Shown here piece by piece: positions 54,274-64,000 of a DNA stretch of 64,000 bases. Source of the DNA: Jannaschia sp. S6380 (GTDB lineage Bacteria; Pseudomonadota; Alphaproteobacteria; Rhodobacterales; Rhodobacteraceae); NCBI RefSeq assembly GCF_023015695.1, contig NZ_JALKAS010000001.1:372001-436000 (forward strand). Reading direction: 5' to 3'. Both the position numbers and the translations under genes were made by a program. Position 1 is the first letter of the stretch; each line of letters starts with the position of its first letter. Below the pieces are notes generated by a model that had not been told where the DNA came from, did no database searches, and saw only the letters and a program-made list of their open reading frames with translations.

Positions 54274-54926
54274 CAGCGCGTCGTCTCCGTCAGACGGCGC
54301 GAGACGTAGTCCCTGACGCTCGCGATCATGGGATCCATGTACGGATCTTCGAAGAAATGGCCCGCGCCCTCCATCTCCTCATGGGTGATGGTGATGCCCT
54401 TCTGCTCGTGCAGCTTGTTCACCAATCCGACGGTATCGGCCGGGGGCGCAACGCGGTCGGATGCGCCGTTGATGATCAGCCCCGAGGAGGGGCAGGGCGC
54501 GAGGAAGCTGAAGTCGTAGCGGTCAGCCGGCGGCGAGACCGAGATAAAGCCGGTGATCTCCGGTCGGCGCATCAGAAGCTGCATACCGATCCAGGCCCCG
54601 AAGCTGAACCCCGCGACCCAGCAATGCTTGGCGTTCGGGTTCAGCGCCTGCAGATAGTCGAGCGCCGAGGCCGCGTCCGACAACTCGCCGATGCCCTGGT
54701 CGTATTCGCCTTGGCTGCGACCCACGCCGCGGAAGTTGAACCGAAGGACGGTGAAGCCCAATTCGAGAAAAGCGTAATGCAGGTTGTAGACGACGCGATT
54801 GTTCATCGTGCCACCGAATTGCGGGTGCGGATGCAGCACGATGGCGATGGGGGCATCCTTGACCTTCTGCGGGTGATACCGTCCCTCAAGGCGGCCCTCG
54901 GGGCCGGGGAAGATCACTTCGGGCAT
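54273..54926 (-). CDS. Alpha/beta hydrolase (YfhR/UPF-type dienelactone hydrolase-like)
   Basis: 217 residues from ATG 54926. LHPHPQFGGTMNNRVVYNLH is a strong landmark of this family (oxyanion-hole His-Pro). LRFNFRGVGRSQGEYDQG follows, the nucleophile elbow is VAGFSFGAWIGMQL with Ser, the acid is in NGASDRVAPP and the His in GAGHFFEDPY. It is cytosolic with an esterase-type triad complete; substrate unknown. It is divergent from iscR with a 126-bp gap. Confidence 0.9.
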   Translation of the reverse strand: MPEVIFPGPEGRLEGRYHPQKVKDAPIAIVLHPHPQFGGTMNNRVVYNLHYAFLELGFTVLRFNFRGVGRSQGEYDQGIGELSDAASALDYLQALNPNAKHCWVAGFSFGAWIGMQLLMRRPEITGFISVSPPADRYDFSFLAPCPSSGLIINGASDRVAPPADTVGLVNKLHEQKGITITHEEMEGAGHFFEDPYMDPMIASVRDYVSRRLTETTR

Positions 54927-54950
54927 GGTCGCTCCTGTCGCTGGCGTATG

Positions 54951-54985
54951 TTGACGCGGGAAGGGGGCGGGCGATAATGCCGCCC
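54951..54985 (+). promoter_or_regulatory. iscR promoter with an inverted repeat over the -10 element
   Basis: TTGACG (54951-54956) and GATAAT (54973-54978) are 16 bp apart and make the best sigma70-like promoter in the window. GGGCGG (54965-54970) and CCGCCC (54980-54985) flank the -10 box symmetrically, a natural repressor site. It reads toward iscR, starting 68 bp after GATAAT ends at -74. Autoregulation by IscR is the obvious inference. Confidence 0.6.
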
Positions 54986-55052
54986 GGACCGCCGTTTCCC
55001 ACGGTTGCGTCGAGGTAAGCCCTGTGCGCGGGGGCGTCAATCGGAGGGTCGC

Positions 55053-55511
55053 ATGAAGCTGAGCACCAAGGGCCGCTATGCGATGGTGGCACTGGCCGAT
55101 CTGGCGCAACAGCCGGCGGACGCGACGACCTCGCTGGCCGAGATATCGCGGCGTCAGGACATCTCGCTGCCTTATCTGGAGCAGCTATTCGTCAAGCTGC
55201 GCCGGGCCGGGCTGGTCGAGTCGATCCGCGGGCCTGGCGGCGGGTATCGCCTGGCGCACGCAGCCTCGGAAATCCGCGTCTCGGATGTGCTGGAAGCGGT
55301 GGACGAAACCGTCAACGCATTGCACACCGGCGCCGGCGCATCGGGCGGCTCGTCCGGCTCCCGCGCGCAGAGCATGACGAACCGGCTGTGGGAATCGCTT
55401 TCAGCGCATGTCTACGTGTTCCTGCACCAGACGCGGCTGTCGGACGTGGTGAGCAACGGTCTGGTGCCGTGCCCGGCGGTGCCGAGCCTGTTCGAAATCG
55501 TCGACGAATAG
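55053..55511 (+). CDS. iscR: Rrf2-family Fe-S regulator IscR, cysteine-poor type
   Basis: 152 residues from ATG 55053 with CGGAGGG upstream. Winged-helix: MKLSTKGRYAMVALADLA, SLPYLEQLFVKLRRAGLVES and IRGPGGGYRLAHAASEIRVS. In E. coli IscR three Cys (92, 98, 104) hold the [2Fe-2S] cluster; here that region reads NALHTGAGASGGSSGSRAQS with none. The only Cys is C140 near the C-terminus. Rhodobacter sphaeroides IscR is known to lack the classical set as well and still binds a cluster. It heads the suf operon and probably represses it when iron is sufficient. Confidence 0.9.
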   Translation: MKLSTKGRYAMVALADLAQQPADATTSLAEISRRQDISLPYLEQLFVKLRRAGLVESIRGPGGGYRLAHAASEIRVSDVLEAVDETVNALHTGAGASGGSSGSRAQSMTNRLWESLSAHVYVFLHQTRLSDVVSNGLVPCPAVPSLFEIVDE

Positions 55512-55572
55512 GGGCGGGCGGGGGCAGCCCCTCGCACCTCCCGGAATATTTGCGAAACGGAGAAGGGGCGGC

Positions 55573-56610
55573 ATGGCCGAGCGGGTCTATCTCGACTGGA
55601 ACGCGACGGCGCCGCTGCGCCCGGAGGCGCGCACGGCGATGATCGCCGCGATGGACGTGGCGGGCAATCCCTCGTCGGTGCATCTGGAAGGGCGCGCGGC
55701 GAAGGGATTGGTAGAGCGGGCGCGGGCGCAGGTGGCGGCGGCGTTCGGTGCATCTGCTTCGGACGTGGTTTTCGTGTCGGGCGCCACGGAGGCGGCGGCG
55801 CTGGCGATGGCGGGGCGCGACCTGGCCTCGGCCCCGATCGAGCACGAAGCGGTCGCGGCCTGGGGTGATGGCACCTTGGTGGTGGGGGGCGACGGTCGGG
55901 TGGCGGTGCGGGACCCTTCGCGCACGGCCCTGCAGCTGGCCAATTCCGAGACGGGCGTGCTGCAGGAGCTTCCCGATGGCCTGGCCGTCAGCGACATGAC
56001 CCAGGCTTTCGGAAAGATGTCCTGTGCCTTCGACTGGTCGGGGGTCGAGATGGCCCTGATCTCGGCGCACAAGCTGGGCGGGCCGAAAGGGATCGGCGCG
56101 CTGGTCCTGCGTCGCGGCGTCGAGGTTACCGCACGTATCCGGGGCGGGGGGCAGGAGATGGGGCGTCGATCGGGGACCGAGAACATCGCCGGCATCGCGG
56201 GTTTCGGCGCGGCGGCGGAGGCTGCGGCAGGGGATGTGGAACGGGACGCATGGAAGAGGGTTGCCGAACTTAGAACTTTTCTAGAAACAAGTCTTGAGGG
56301 CGCGGACAATCCGACTATTTTAGTCGGAAAGGAATCGCGGCGCCTGCCGAACACGTCCTGCCTGGTCACGCCGGGATGGAAGGGCGAGACGCAGGTCATG
56401 GCGCTGGATCTGGCCGGTTTCGCGGTCAGCGCGGGGTCGGCCTGCTCCAGCGGGAAGGTGCGGGAAAGCGCCGTCCTGCGGGCCATGGGATTTGGGCCGG
56501 GCGAGGCGGATTGCGCGATCCGCGTGAGCCTCGGACCCGACACGACGGAGGAACAGGTGGCCCGGTTCGTACACGCGTTCCGCAGGCTGCGAGACAGGAG
56601 ACGGACATGA
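55573..56610 (+). CDS. Cysteine desulfurase, NifS/IscS type
   Basis: 345 residues. PLP-dependent fold type [21 protein letters not shown] at the start, [15 protein letters not shown], the PLP lysine K167 in [13 protein letters not shown], and the active-site loop [13 protein letters not shown] with C291. It releases sulfur from Cys for Fe-S assembly. It is shorter than IscS (about 400) and closer to the NifS-like enzymes seen in alphaproteobacterial suf operons. The sufB start lies in its stop codon (ATGA). A second, SufS-type desulfurase closes the operon. Confidence 0.92.
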   Translation: MAERVYLDWNATAPLRPEARTAMIAAMDVAGNPSSVHLEGRAAKGLVERARAQVAAAFGASASDVVFVSGATEAAALAMAGRDLASAPIEHEAVAAWGDGTLVVGGDGRVAVRDPSRTALQLANSETGVLQELPDGLAVSDMTQAFGKMSCAFDWSGVEMALISAHKLGGPKGIGALVLRRGVEVTARIRGGGQEMGRRSGTENIAGIAGFGAAAEAAAGDVERDAWKRVAELRTFLETSLEGADNPTILVGKESRRLPNTSCLVTPGWKGETQVMALDLAGFAVSAGSACSSGKVRESAVLRAMGFGPGEADCAIRVSLGPDTTEEQVARFVHAFRRLRDRRRT

Positions 56611-58118
56611 CCGCACTCGACGAGATCAACGTGAAGGAAGGCGTCGACGCCGAGACCGTCGAACGGGTCAAGGCGCTGTCGGGCACCTACAAGCACGGCT
56701 GGAACACCGAGATCGAGATGGAATACGCCCCCAAGGGGCTGTCCGAGGATATCGTGCGCCTGATCTCGGCCAAGAACGAGGAGCCGCAATGGATGACCGA
56801 CTGGCGCCTGGAGGCCTATCGCCGCTGGGTTTCCATGAAGGAGCCCAAATGGGCGATGGTCCAGTATCCCGAAATCGACTTCCAGGATCAGTACTATTAT
56901 GCCCGTCCGGCCTCGATGACCGAAAAGCCGAAATCGCTGGACGAGGTCGATCCGAAGCTGCTGGAGACGTACAACAAGCTGGGCATTCCGCTGAAGGAGC
57001 AGGCCATCCTGGCCGGGGTGGAACCGTCGCCGGATGATCGCCGCGTGGCCGTCGATGCCGTCTTCGATTCCGTCAGCGTGGGCACCACCTTCAAGGCGGA
57101 ACTGGCCAAGGCCGGCGTGATCTTCTGCTCCATCTCCGAGGCGATCAAGGATCACCCCGAACTGGTGAAGAAGTATCTGGGCTCGGTCGTGCCGCAGTCG
57201 GACAACTACTATGCGACGCTCAACTCGGCGGTCTTTTCAGACGGGTCCTTCGTCTACATCCCCAAGGGCACGCGCTGTCCGATGGAACTGTCGACCTATT
57301 TCCGCATCAACGCCGAGAACACCGGCCAGTTCGAACGCACGCTGATCATCGCCGAGGAAGGCTCCTACGTCTCCTACCTGGAGGGTTGCACTGCGCCGCA
57401 GCGCGATGTGGCGCAGCTTCACGCGGCGGTGGTTGAGATCGTGGTGCTGGACGATGCCGAGGTGAAGTACTCGACCGTCCAGAACTGGTATCCAGGCGAC
57501 GAGCAGGGTCGTGGCGGCATCTACAATTTCGTCACCAAGCGGGCGGATTGCCGGGGTGCGCGGTCCAAGGTGATGTGGACGCAGGTCGAGACCGGCAGCG
57601 CGGTGACGTGGAAATACCCGTCCTGCATCCTGCGGGGCGACGACAGCCAGGGCGAGTTCTATTCGATCGCGATCGCCAACAACTTCCAGCAGGCCGACAC
57701 GGGCACCAAGATGGTGCATCTGGGGAAGAATACGAAGTCGCGGATCGTGTCGAAGGGCATCAGCGCGGGCAAGGCCCAGAACACTTATCGCGGGCTGGTC
57801 TCGATGCACCCGCGGGCGAAGAACTCGCGCAACTACACGCAGTGCGACTCGCTTCTGATCGGGTCGGAATGCGGGGCGCACACGGTTCCCTACATCGAGG
57901 TGAAGAACAACTCCTCGCGCGTCGAGCACGAGGCGACGACATCCAAGGTGGATGACGACCAACTATTCTACTGCCGCACCCGCGGCATGGACGAGGAAGA
58001 GGCGGTGGCCCTGGTGGTCAACGGCTTCTGCAAGGAGGTGCTGCAGGCCCTGCCGATGGAGTTCGCCATGGAGGCGCAGCAGTTGGTCGCGATCTCGCTG
58101 GAAGGGTCGGTGGGGTGA
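56607..58118 (+). CDS. sufB: Fe-S cluster assembly protein SufB
   Basis: 503 residues from ATG 56607, coupled to the desulfurase stop. The N-terminus [19 protein letters not shown] and the core ([69 protein letters not shown]) are characteristic. With SufC and SufD it forms the scaffold that builds and delivers clusters. The C-terminal beta-helix ends with the helix containing [19 protein letters not shown]. Full length. Confidence 0.97.
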   Translation: MTALDEINVKEGVDAETVERVKALSGTYKHGWNTEIEMEYAPKGLSEDIVRLISAKNEEPQWMTDWRLEAYRRWVSMKEPKWAMVQYPEIDFQDQYYYARPASMTEKPKSLDEVDPKLLETYNKLGIPLKEQAILAGVEPSPDDRRVAVDAVFDSVSVGTTFKAELAKAGVIFCSISEAIKDHPELVKKYLGSVVPQSDNYYATLNSAVFSDGSFVYIPKGTRCPMELSTYFRINAENTGQFERTLIIAEEGSYVSYLEGCTAPQRDVAQLHAAVVEIVVLDDAEVKYSTVQNWYPGDEQGRGGIYNFVTKRADCRGARSKVMWTQVETGSAVTWKYPSCILRGDDSQGEFYSIAIANNFQQADTGTKMVHLGKNTKSRIVSKGISAGKAQNTYRGLVSMHPRAKNSRNYTQCDSLLIGSECGAHTVPYIEVKNNSSRVEHEATTSKVDDDQLFYCRTRGMDEEEAVALVVNGFCKEVLQALPMEFAMEAQQLVAISLEGSVG

Positions 58119-58429
58119 GCGGGCCGAACAAATCAATCGACGATCTGGACCGGATGGGGCGGGACGCGGCCGCGAAGGCGCGCCACGTCAATCGGACGAT
58201 GAACGGGGCTGCGCCCGCCGAGATCCGTGAGGGTTTGTCAAACATGGGCTTGGATAACGGCGTCCACGTTCCGTTCCGCGTGATCCTCCTGATTGTCGCC
58301 ATCCTGGCGGGCGGGGCCGCGGGCTACATGCTGGGCGGCGAGGTCGGGATGTGGATTGGGTTGGTAGCCGCGACGGCGCTTGGGTTCGGATTGGTCGCGC
58401 TTGTGGAGCGTCGGGCGGGACAGAAGTGA
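58115..58429 (+). CDS. Small two-helix membrane protein inside the suf operon
   Basis: 104 residues from GTG 58115, overlapping the sufB stop (GTGA). A soluble, charged N-terminus of about 50 residues is followed by two membrane helices ([20 protein letters not shown] and [20 protein letters not shown]). No known motif. I do not recognise the family; it is possibly a small anchor protein. The 35-bp gap to sufC and coupled start argue for a real member of the operon. Confidence 0.65.
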   Translation: MSGPNKSIDDLDRMGRDAAAKARHVNRTMNGAAPAEIREGLSNMGLDNGVHVPFRVILLIVAILAGGAAGYMLGGEVGMWIGLVAATALGFGLVALVERRAGQK

Positions 58430-58464
58430 ATATCGCGCCGCAAGGCACTGACGAGGAATAAAAA

Positions 58465-59219
<755 letters not shown>

Positions 59220-59220
<1 letters not shown>

Positions 59221-60473
59221 TGGCGGCCGATCCCAAACGCGCCGCGACCGACGAGCGCCTGGCCGCGCTGACATTGCCCGAGGGTGGCGGTTGGCTCGGT
59301 GATGCCCGCCGGGATGCGCTGGGCCGATTGCAAGCCGTGGGCCTGCCGGGCCGTCGCGACGAATACTGGCGCTATACCGACCCGACCCCGCTGACCGCCG
59401 CCACGCCGATGCTTACGACTGCCGCCCCGGCGGAGGACCCGTTCGGCGGCCTCGACGCCTTCTTGGTGACGATCGACGACGGTGTGGTCACGCTGGGGCG
59501 CGATGTGCCCGACGGGTTGGAGGTGACGACGCTTTCGCAGGCTGCGACTGCCGACATTCACTGGGCCCGCGACCTGTATGGCGTGTTGGAGGCGGCCGGC
59601 TCGCGTCCCGTGTCCCGCCCGCTGGCGATGCTGAACTCCGCCTTCGCGTCGGAGGGCGTCGTCATACGCGCCACCGGTTCCGTCACGCGGCCGATCCATA
59701 TTCGCACGAATGGGTCGGGTGATCCGATCTTGCATCATTGCATCCGCGTCGATGCGGGGGCGTCTCTGACCATCCTTGAGTCCGGCACCGCCGGCGCGCG
59801 CTCGAACATCGCGGCCGAGATCGACGTCGCCGAAACCGGCGCCTTTCACCACGTGCGGATCGACGGCCCGGACCCGGCACGTCACGTGAACACCAACACC
59901 TTCGCACGTCTTTCGCGTGAAAGCGTGTTCAAGTCCTTCATCCTGTCGGCGCATGGACAGTTGACCCGGAACGAGACGGTCCTGACCCTGACCGGCGACG
60001 ACGCGCAGGCGCATGTGGCGGGCGCTGCGTTCGGGCGGGACGAATTCCACCATGACGACACCGTCTTCGTGACCCATGACGCGGTGAACTGCGAAAGCCG
60101 GCAAGTCTTCAAGAAGGTCCTGCGCGACGGCGCGACCGGCGTCTTTCAGGGCAAGATCCTGGTGAAGGAGGGTGCGCAGAAGACCGACGGCTACCAGATC
60201 AGCCAGTCGTTGCTGCTGGATGATGACAGCGTGTTCCTCGCCAAGCCCGAACTGGAGATCTACGCCGACGACGTGGCCTGTTCGCACGGGTCCACGACCG
60301 GGGCCATCGATCCGACGGCGCTGTTCTACCTCCGGTCGCGCGGGGTGCCGGAAAAGGCGGCGACGGACCTCCTGGTGCTGTCCTTCCTGGCCGAAGCGGT
60401 CGAGGAGATCGCCGACGAGGCCCTGCGCGCATATGTGGCCGACCGCATGGCGGACTGGCTCTCCCGCGGCTGA
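59220..60473 (+). CDS. sufD: Fe-S cluster assembly protein SufD
   Basis: 417 residues from ATG 59220. The N-terminal helical part (GRRDEYWRYTDPTPLTAA) precedes the SUF_FeS beta-helix (EIDVAETGAFHHVRIDG, AQAHVAGAAFGRDEFHHDDT) and the C-terminal VACSHGSTTGAIDPTALFYL with HGSTTG, a SufD/SufB landmark holding the conserved His. It partners SufB and SufC. The first base of its ATG is the last of the sufC stop. Confidence 0.96.
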
Positions 60474-60958
60474 TGTCGGTCACGCGCGACATTCCGCGGG
60501 CGTGGCTGCGGCCGCGGCAGGTCATGGCCGAGCACTTGTCCCGTGGCGTGCGCGACGACACGGCCTTCGTATTCCTGCTGACCGGGTGCCTGATCGTGTT
60601 CGTCGCACAGATGCCGCGCCTGTCGCGGCAGGCCCACCTGACGGGCGAGGATTTCGTGATGCTGATGGGCGGAACGTTGATGGCCTGGGTCTTCGTGGCC
60701 CCGCTTCTGTTCTACGTCATCGCCTTCGCCAGCCACCTCGTGACGCGCGCGTTCAGGGGGCGGGGCGATCCGCTCGGCGCCAGGATTGCACTGTTCTGGA
60801 CGTTGCTGGCGATCAGCCCGGCCATGCTGCTCCATGGGCTGACGGCCGGTTTCGTCGGCCCGTCGCCCGCACTGACCCTGGTCGGAATCGTCGCACTCGG
60901 CGGTTTCGTCTGGATCTGGCTCAATTCCCTCTACATCGCGGAGTATGCCCGTGTTTGA
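60473..60958 (+). CDS. Yip1-like multi-helix membrane protein
   Basis: 161 residues with four or five hydrophobic segments (AFVFLLTGCLIVFVAQMP, FVMLMGGTLMAWVFVAPLL with YVIAFASHLV, IALFWTLLAISPAML, LVGIVALGGFVWIWLNSL). The pattern resembles small YIP1-domain proteins of alphaproteobacteria. It overlaps the sufD stop by 1 bp and overlaps sufS by 14 bp, so it is embedded in the operon. A link to Fe-S assembly is not established. Confidence 0.75.
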   Translation: MSVTRDIPRAWLRPRQVMAEHLSRGVRDDTAFVFLLTGCLIVFVAQMPRLSRQAHLTGEDFVMLMGGTLMAWVFVAPLLFYVIAFASHLVTRAFRGRGDPLGARIALFWTLLAISPAMLLHGLTAGFVGPSPALTLVGIVALGGFVWIWLNSLYIAEYARV

Positions 60959-62171
60959 CATCGACGCCGTCCGCGCCCAATTCCCGATCCTGTCCCGGCA
61001 GGTGAACGGCAAGCCGTTGATCTATCTCGATAATGGCGCATCGGCGCAGAAGCCGCAGGCCGTGCTCGACACCATGATGCGCGCCTATTCCGAAGAATAT
61101 TCCAACGTCCACCGCGGGCTTCACACCCTGTCGACCATCTCGACGGAGAACTACGAGGCGGTGCGGGGCAAGGTGGCCCGTTTCCTGGGCGCACCCGCCG
61201 AGGACCAGATCGTGTTCACGACCGGCACGACCGAAGCCATCAACCTCGTCAGCTACGCCTGGGCCGCCCCGCGGCTCGAGGCGGGCGACGAGATCGTTCT
61301 GTCGGTGATGGAGCATCACGCGAATATCGTCCCATGGCATTTCCTGCGCGAACGCCTCGGCGTCAAGCTGGTCTGGGTGGAGACCGACGTGATGGGCGCC
61401 CTCGACCCGCAGGCCGTTCTGGACGCTGTCACGGACCGGACAAAACTGATCGCGGTGACGCATCTGTCGAACGTGCTGGGCACGGTGGTCGACGTGAAGG
61501 CCATCTGCGACGGTGCGGGGGCGCGGGGCGTGCCGGTGCTGATCGACGGCTCGCAGGGGGCCGTCCACTTGCCGGTGGACGTGGCAGATATCGGCTGCGA
61601 CTTTTATGCCGTCACCGGGCATAAACTATACGGACCAAGTGGTTCCGGCGCGATCTTCATCCGACCGGAACGCATGGCCGAGATGCGACCGTTCATGGGC
61701 GGCGGCGACATGATCCGCGAGGTTCACCGCGATTCCGTCACCTGGAACGACCCCCCGATGAAGTTCGAGGCCGGGACCCCCGCGATCGTGGCCATCATCG
61801 GGTTCGGCGCCGCGCTCGACTGGATGATGGACCTTGGGATGGAGCGCATCGCCGAACACGAGGAGCGGTTGCGCGACTATGCGCGCGACAGGTTCGCGGG
61901 CTTGAACTGGCTGCACATGCAGGGACAGACGCCCGAGAAGGCGGCCATCTTCAGCTTCACGCTGGAGGGTGCGGCCCATGCCCACGACATCTCGACGGTT
62001 CTGGACAAGAAGGGCGTGGCCGTCCGCGCCGGACATCACTGCGCCCAGCCCCTGATGGAACATCTGGGCGTGACCGCGACCTGCCGCGCGAGCTTCGGCG
62101 TCTATAATACCGAAGCCGAGGTCGACGTTCTGATCGACGCGTTGGAGTTGTGCCACGATCTGTTTTCGTAG
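60945..62171 (+). CDS. sufS: Cysteine desulfurase SufS
   Basis: 408 residues, usual for SufS. The PLP-binding Lys is in YAVTGHKLYGPSGSGAIF (about 221-238), and the catalytic C366 is in AVRAGHHCAQPLME. FTTGTTEAINLVSYAW and MEHHANIVPWHFL are further family marks. It supplies persulfide sulfur to the SufBCD scaffold; a SufE or SufU partner is not present in the window. It is the last gene in the operon and runs convergent to the YbaK gene. Confidence 0.96.
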   Translation: MPVFDIDAVRAQFPILSRQVNGKPLIYLDNGASAQKPQAVLDTMMRAYSEEYSNVHRGLHTLSTISTENYEAVRGKVARFLGAPAEDQIVFTTGTTEAINLVSYAWAAPRLEAGDEIVLSVMEHHANIVPWHFLRERLGVKLVWVETDVMGALDPQAVLDAVTDRTKLIAVTHLSNVLGTVVDVKAICDGAGARGVPVLIDGSQGAVHLPVDVADIGCDFYAVTGHKLYGPSGSGAIFIRPERMAEMRPFMGGGDMIREVHRDSVTWNDPPMKFEAGTPAIVAIIGFGAALDWMMDLGMERIAEHEERLRDYARDRFAGLNWLHMQGQTPEKAAIFSFTLEGAAHAHDISTVLDKKGVAVRAGHHCAQPLMEHLGVTATCRASFGVYNTEAEVDVLIDALELCHDLFS

Positions 62172-62187
62172 AGGTACTTGTCGGATT

Positions 62188-62199
62188 ACGTTTACGTAA
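62188..62199. promoter_or_regulatory. Third copy of the ACGTTTACGTAA operator-like motif
   Basis: The 12-mer ACGTTTACGTAA, identical to the site at 22575-22586, lies between sufS and the end of the convergent YbaK gene and overlaps the YbaK stop codon. As TTACGTTTACGTAAAC (62186-62201) it is more symmetric than the fad copy. Its place at a convergent gene end has no obvious promoter role. Confidence 0.4.
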
Positions 62200-62650
62200 A
62201 CTCAGCAACGATGGCACCCGTGATCCGCTGCAGCGCGTCGGGCGCGATTGGAAATACGTGCCGCGGCGTGCCGGCCGCGGCCCAGACGATATCGAAGGTC
62301 AGAAGGCGCGGATCCATCCAGACGGGGCCGGGCGTCAGGTGCCCGATCGGCGCGACTCCCCCGATGGCAAAGCCGGTCAATCGCCGCACCATTTCGGCGT
62401 CCGCGGGCCGCAGGGTGGCGCCGGCATGGTTCGCCGCCTTTTCGGGATCGACGCGGTTGCCGCCAGCGGTCAGGAAAAGGGCGCAGCCTTCGTGGAGGCC
62501 GAAGACGATGGATTTGACGATCTGATCGGTCACGCATCCGACGGCCTCGGCCGCCTGGCGCGCGGTGCGCGTCTGGCCAAGTTCGACGGGCTCGGCGGTC
62601 TGCCGGGCCGCGCGCAGGGCGGCTTCGACACGGCGAAGGCTCTTGCTCAT
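62192..62650 (-). CDS. YbaK/EbsC-family aminoacyl-tRNA deacylase
   Basis: 152 residues from ATG 62650. The fold is seen in GCVTDQIVKSIVFGLHEGCA (conserved Lys after the strand), LFLTAGGNRVDPEKAA and FAIGGVAPIGHLTPGPVWMD, the GxxP-type loop of prolyl-tRNA editing proteins. It probably hydrolyses mischarged Cys- or Ala-tRNA-Pro or related species. Divergent from glnE with a 51-bp gap. Confidence 0.87.
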   Translation of the reverse strand: MSKSLRRVEAALRAARQTAEPVELGQTRTARQAAEAVGCVTDQIVKSIVFGLHEGCALFLTAGGNRVDPEKAANHAGATLRPADAEMVRRLTGFAIGGVAPIGHLTPGPVWMDPRLLTFDIVWAAAGTPRHVFPIAPDALQRITGAIVAEFT

Positions 62651-62701
62651 CGGGCTCCGGTTCCGGTTGACGGCGACGGGCGCAGGTGACCTGATCGCGG
62701 C

Positions 62702-64000
62702 ATGTTTTGCAACCGGCTGACCCGTGTCCCGATCCCGTTCGACCCCGAGGCCGGGCGCGCCGCCACCTCCCTTCTGGGCCCGCCGACCGATGTCCTGCCG
62801 CTGATTGCGGGGGCGGCCGGGTGCAGCCCGTTCCTGGCGCGCGCTATGGAGCGGGAGCGTGACTGGCTGGCGGAGATCTGGGACGCGGACCCGGTCGCGA
62901 CCCTGGACCGCCTTCTGTCCGACATGTCCCGGATCGAGGGGGACCCGATGGCGCCGCTGCGCCAGGCCAAGCGACGGGCGGCAATCCTCGTCGCGCTGGC
63001 GGAGCTTGGGGGCGTCTGGCCGGTGATGGACGCGACCGCCGCATGGACCCGGTTCGCCGACGCGGCCCTGCAGGCTTCGCTCACCTACGCCCTGTCGCGG
63101 CACGCCCGTGGGCCGGTGTCCGGCGATGGCGGGCTGGTGGCCTTCGCGATGGGCAAGATGGGCGCGTTCGAGTTGAACTATTCCAGCGATATCGACCTGA
63201 TCCTGCTGTTCGACGAAAGCCGCTATGACCCGGCCGACTACGGCACCGCGCGGGCCATCCTGTTGAAGGTGGCCCGGCTTGCCATGGCGCGAATGTCCGA
63301 CATCACGGCCGAAGGCTACGTCTTCCGCACCGACCTTCGACTGCGTCCAGACCCTGGCTCCACACCGATCGTCCTGTCGATGGAGGCGGCGGAGCGTTAC
63401 TACGAGGCGATGGGACGGACGTGGGAGCGGGCCGCCTGGATCAAGGCCCGGCCGGCCGCCGGCGCCATAGCCGCGGGCGAGGGGTTCCTGGCCCGCCTCA
63501 AACCCTTCGTCTGGCGGCGCCATCTAGATTTCGCCGTGGTGGAGGAGGCGTTCGACATGCGACGCCGAATCCGGGATCACAAGGGCCTCGCCGGCAAGCC
63601 CGAGTTGCCGGGATACGACATGAAGCTCGGGCCGGGCGGCATCCGCGAGATCGAGTTCCTGACCCAGACGCAGCAGATCATTGCCGGCGGTCGCGATCGG
63701 TCGCTGCGCGTACGCGGGACGCTTGAAGGTCTGGACCGGCTGACCGACGCAGGGTGGGTCGAGCCCGCCGATCGCGACGTGCTGCAAGACAACTATCGCC
63801 ATTTCCGGTCGATCGAGCATCGGATCCAGATGGTGCAGGACGCGCAGACGCATCGACTGCCGAGGGAGGCCGAAGGGCTCCGGCGGATTGCCTGTTTCAT
63901 GGGGGGGGCGGACGCGGCGGCCTTCGCCAGCGACCTGCGCGCGCGGCTGGATGCCGTATCCGCGATCACGGATCCATCGCTTGCCCATCCCGACGCGGCG
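62702..64000 (+). CDS. glnE: Glutamine synthetase adenylyltransferase/deadenylase (partial, N-terminal part)
   Basis: 433 codons from ATG 62702 without a stop before the window edge, so the gene continues outside. The nucleotidyltransferase motif FAMGKMGAFELNYSSDIDL (about 146-164) with ILLFDE following is the GlnE signature. YYEAMGRTWERAAWIKARP and KLGPGGIREIEFLTQTQQII confirm it. This part is the first (deadenylating) nucleotidyltransferase domain; the adenylylating domain would be to the right. It regulates glutamine synthetase in response to nitrogen through PII. The ribosome site before 62702 is weak. Confidence 0.92.
   Translation, partial: MFCNRLTRVPIPFDPEAGRAATSLLGPPTDVLPLIAGAAGCSPFLARAMERERDWLAEIWDADPVATLDRLLSDMSRIEGDPMAPLRQAKRRAAILVALAELGGVWPVMDATAAWTRFADAALQASLTYALSRHARGPVSGDGGLVAFAMGKMGAFELNYSSDIDLILLFDESRYDPADYGTARAILLKVARLAMARMSDITAEGYVFRTDLRLRPDPGSTPIVLSMEAAERYYEAMGRTWERAAWIKARPAAGAIAAGEGFLARLKPFVWRRHLDFAVVEEAFDMRRRIRDHKGLAGKPELPGYDMKLGPGGIREIEFLTQTQQIIAGGRDRSLRVRGTLEGLDRLTDAGWVEPADRDVLQDNYRHFRSIEHRIQMVQDAQTHRLPREAEGLRRIACFMGGADAAAFASDLRARLDAVSAITDPSLAHPDAA

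Overview
This looks like a chromosomal segment of a GC-rich alphaproteobacterium of the Rhodobacteraceae/Roseobacter type. Several marks agree: a CckA hybrid kinase with a CtrA-type site (TTAA-N7-TTAAC) in front of it; two GTTC-N7-GTTC type LexA boxes before recA; an IscR without the three classical cluster cysteines heading a suf operon; and a free-standing Hint-domain protein. Genes are tightly packed, with many ATGA, GTGA and TGATG stop/start overlaps. I saw no rRNA, tRNA, CRISPR array, insertion sequence or prophage.

Layout. 1-2.7 kb: end of a sugar-type ABC importer operon (binding protein tail and two permeases). 2.8-5.8 kb: a YmdB-type phosphodiesterase, an SLC13/RCK_C permease and a small lipoprotein. 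5.8-15.2 kb: an accessory-looking stretch with an alpha/beta-hydrolase-like protein, two related glycosyltransferases (the second with an extra degenerate GT-like half), a membrane-anchored degenerate M48-like protein, an acyl-CoA ligase, a DMT exporter, a sulfotransferase and a Hint protein. 15.4-23.1 kb: a minus-strand beta-oxidation operon (MerR regulator, fadE, small protein, GST, fadA, unknown, fadB) closed by a terminator, with a second MerR gene and a duplicated operator upstream. 23.2-29.9 kb: two thioesterases, a MATE exporter, pyrD, DUF952, a secreted 5'-nucleotidase, an SRAP protein and an EEP-family phosphatase/nuclease. 30.1-34.5 kb: RND efflux pair. 34.5-39.6 kb: guaB, thrS and an RsmB-like methyltransferase. 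39.7-47.1 kb: cckA, a second sulfotransferase, recA and alaS. 47.1-53.3 kb: SMR and YitT membrane proteins, a Tat-exported PaoABC-type aldehyde oxidoreductase and icd. 53.5-55 kb: HD hydrolase, small protein, alpha/beta hydrolase. 55-62.2 kb: iscR-nifS-sufB-x-sufC-sufD-y-sufS. 62.2-64 kb: YbaK deacylase and the start of glnE.

Most of the window is housekeeping. The points that deserve most attention are the regulatory signals (CtrA site at cckA, paired LexA boxes at recA, twin MerR operators 33 bp apart with an identical 12-mer 40 kb away, an inverted repeat over the iscR -10 element) and proteins that depart from their families: cysteine-poor IscR, CckA with a linker of about 150 residues, a glycosyltransferase with an apparent dead duplicate, an M48-like protein with no HExxH, a MalG-like permease with two extra membrane segments, and an RND pump without the usual Asp-Asp/Lys relay. 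I did not find a clearly new multi-gene defence or mobile system.
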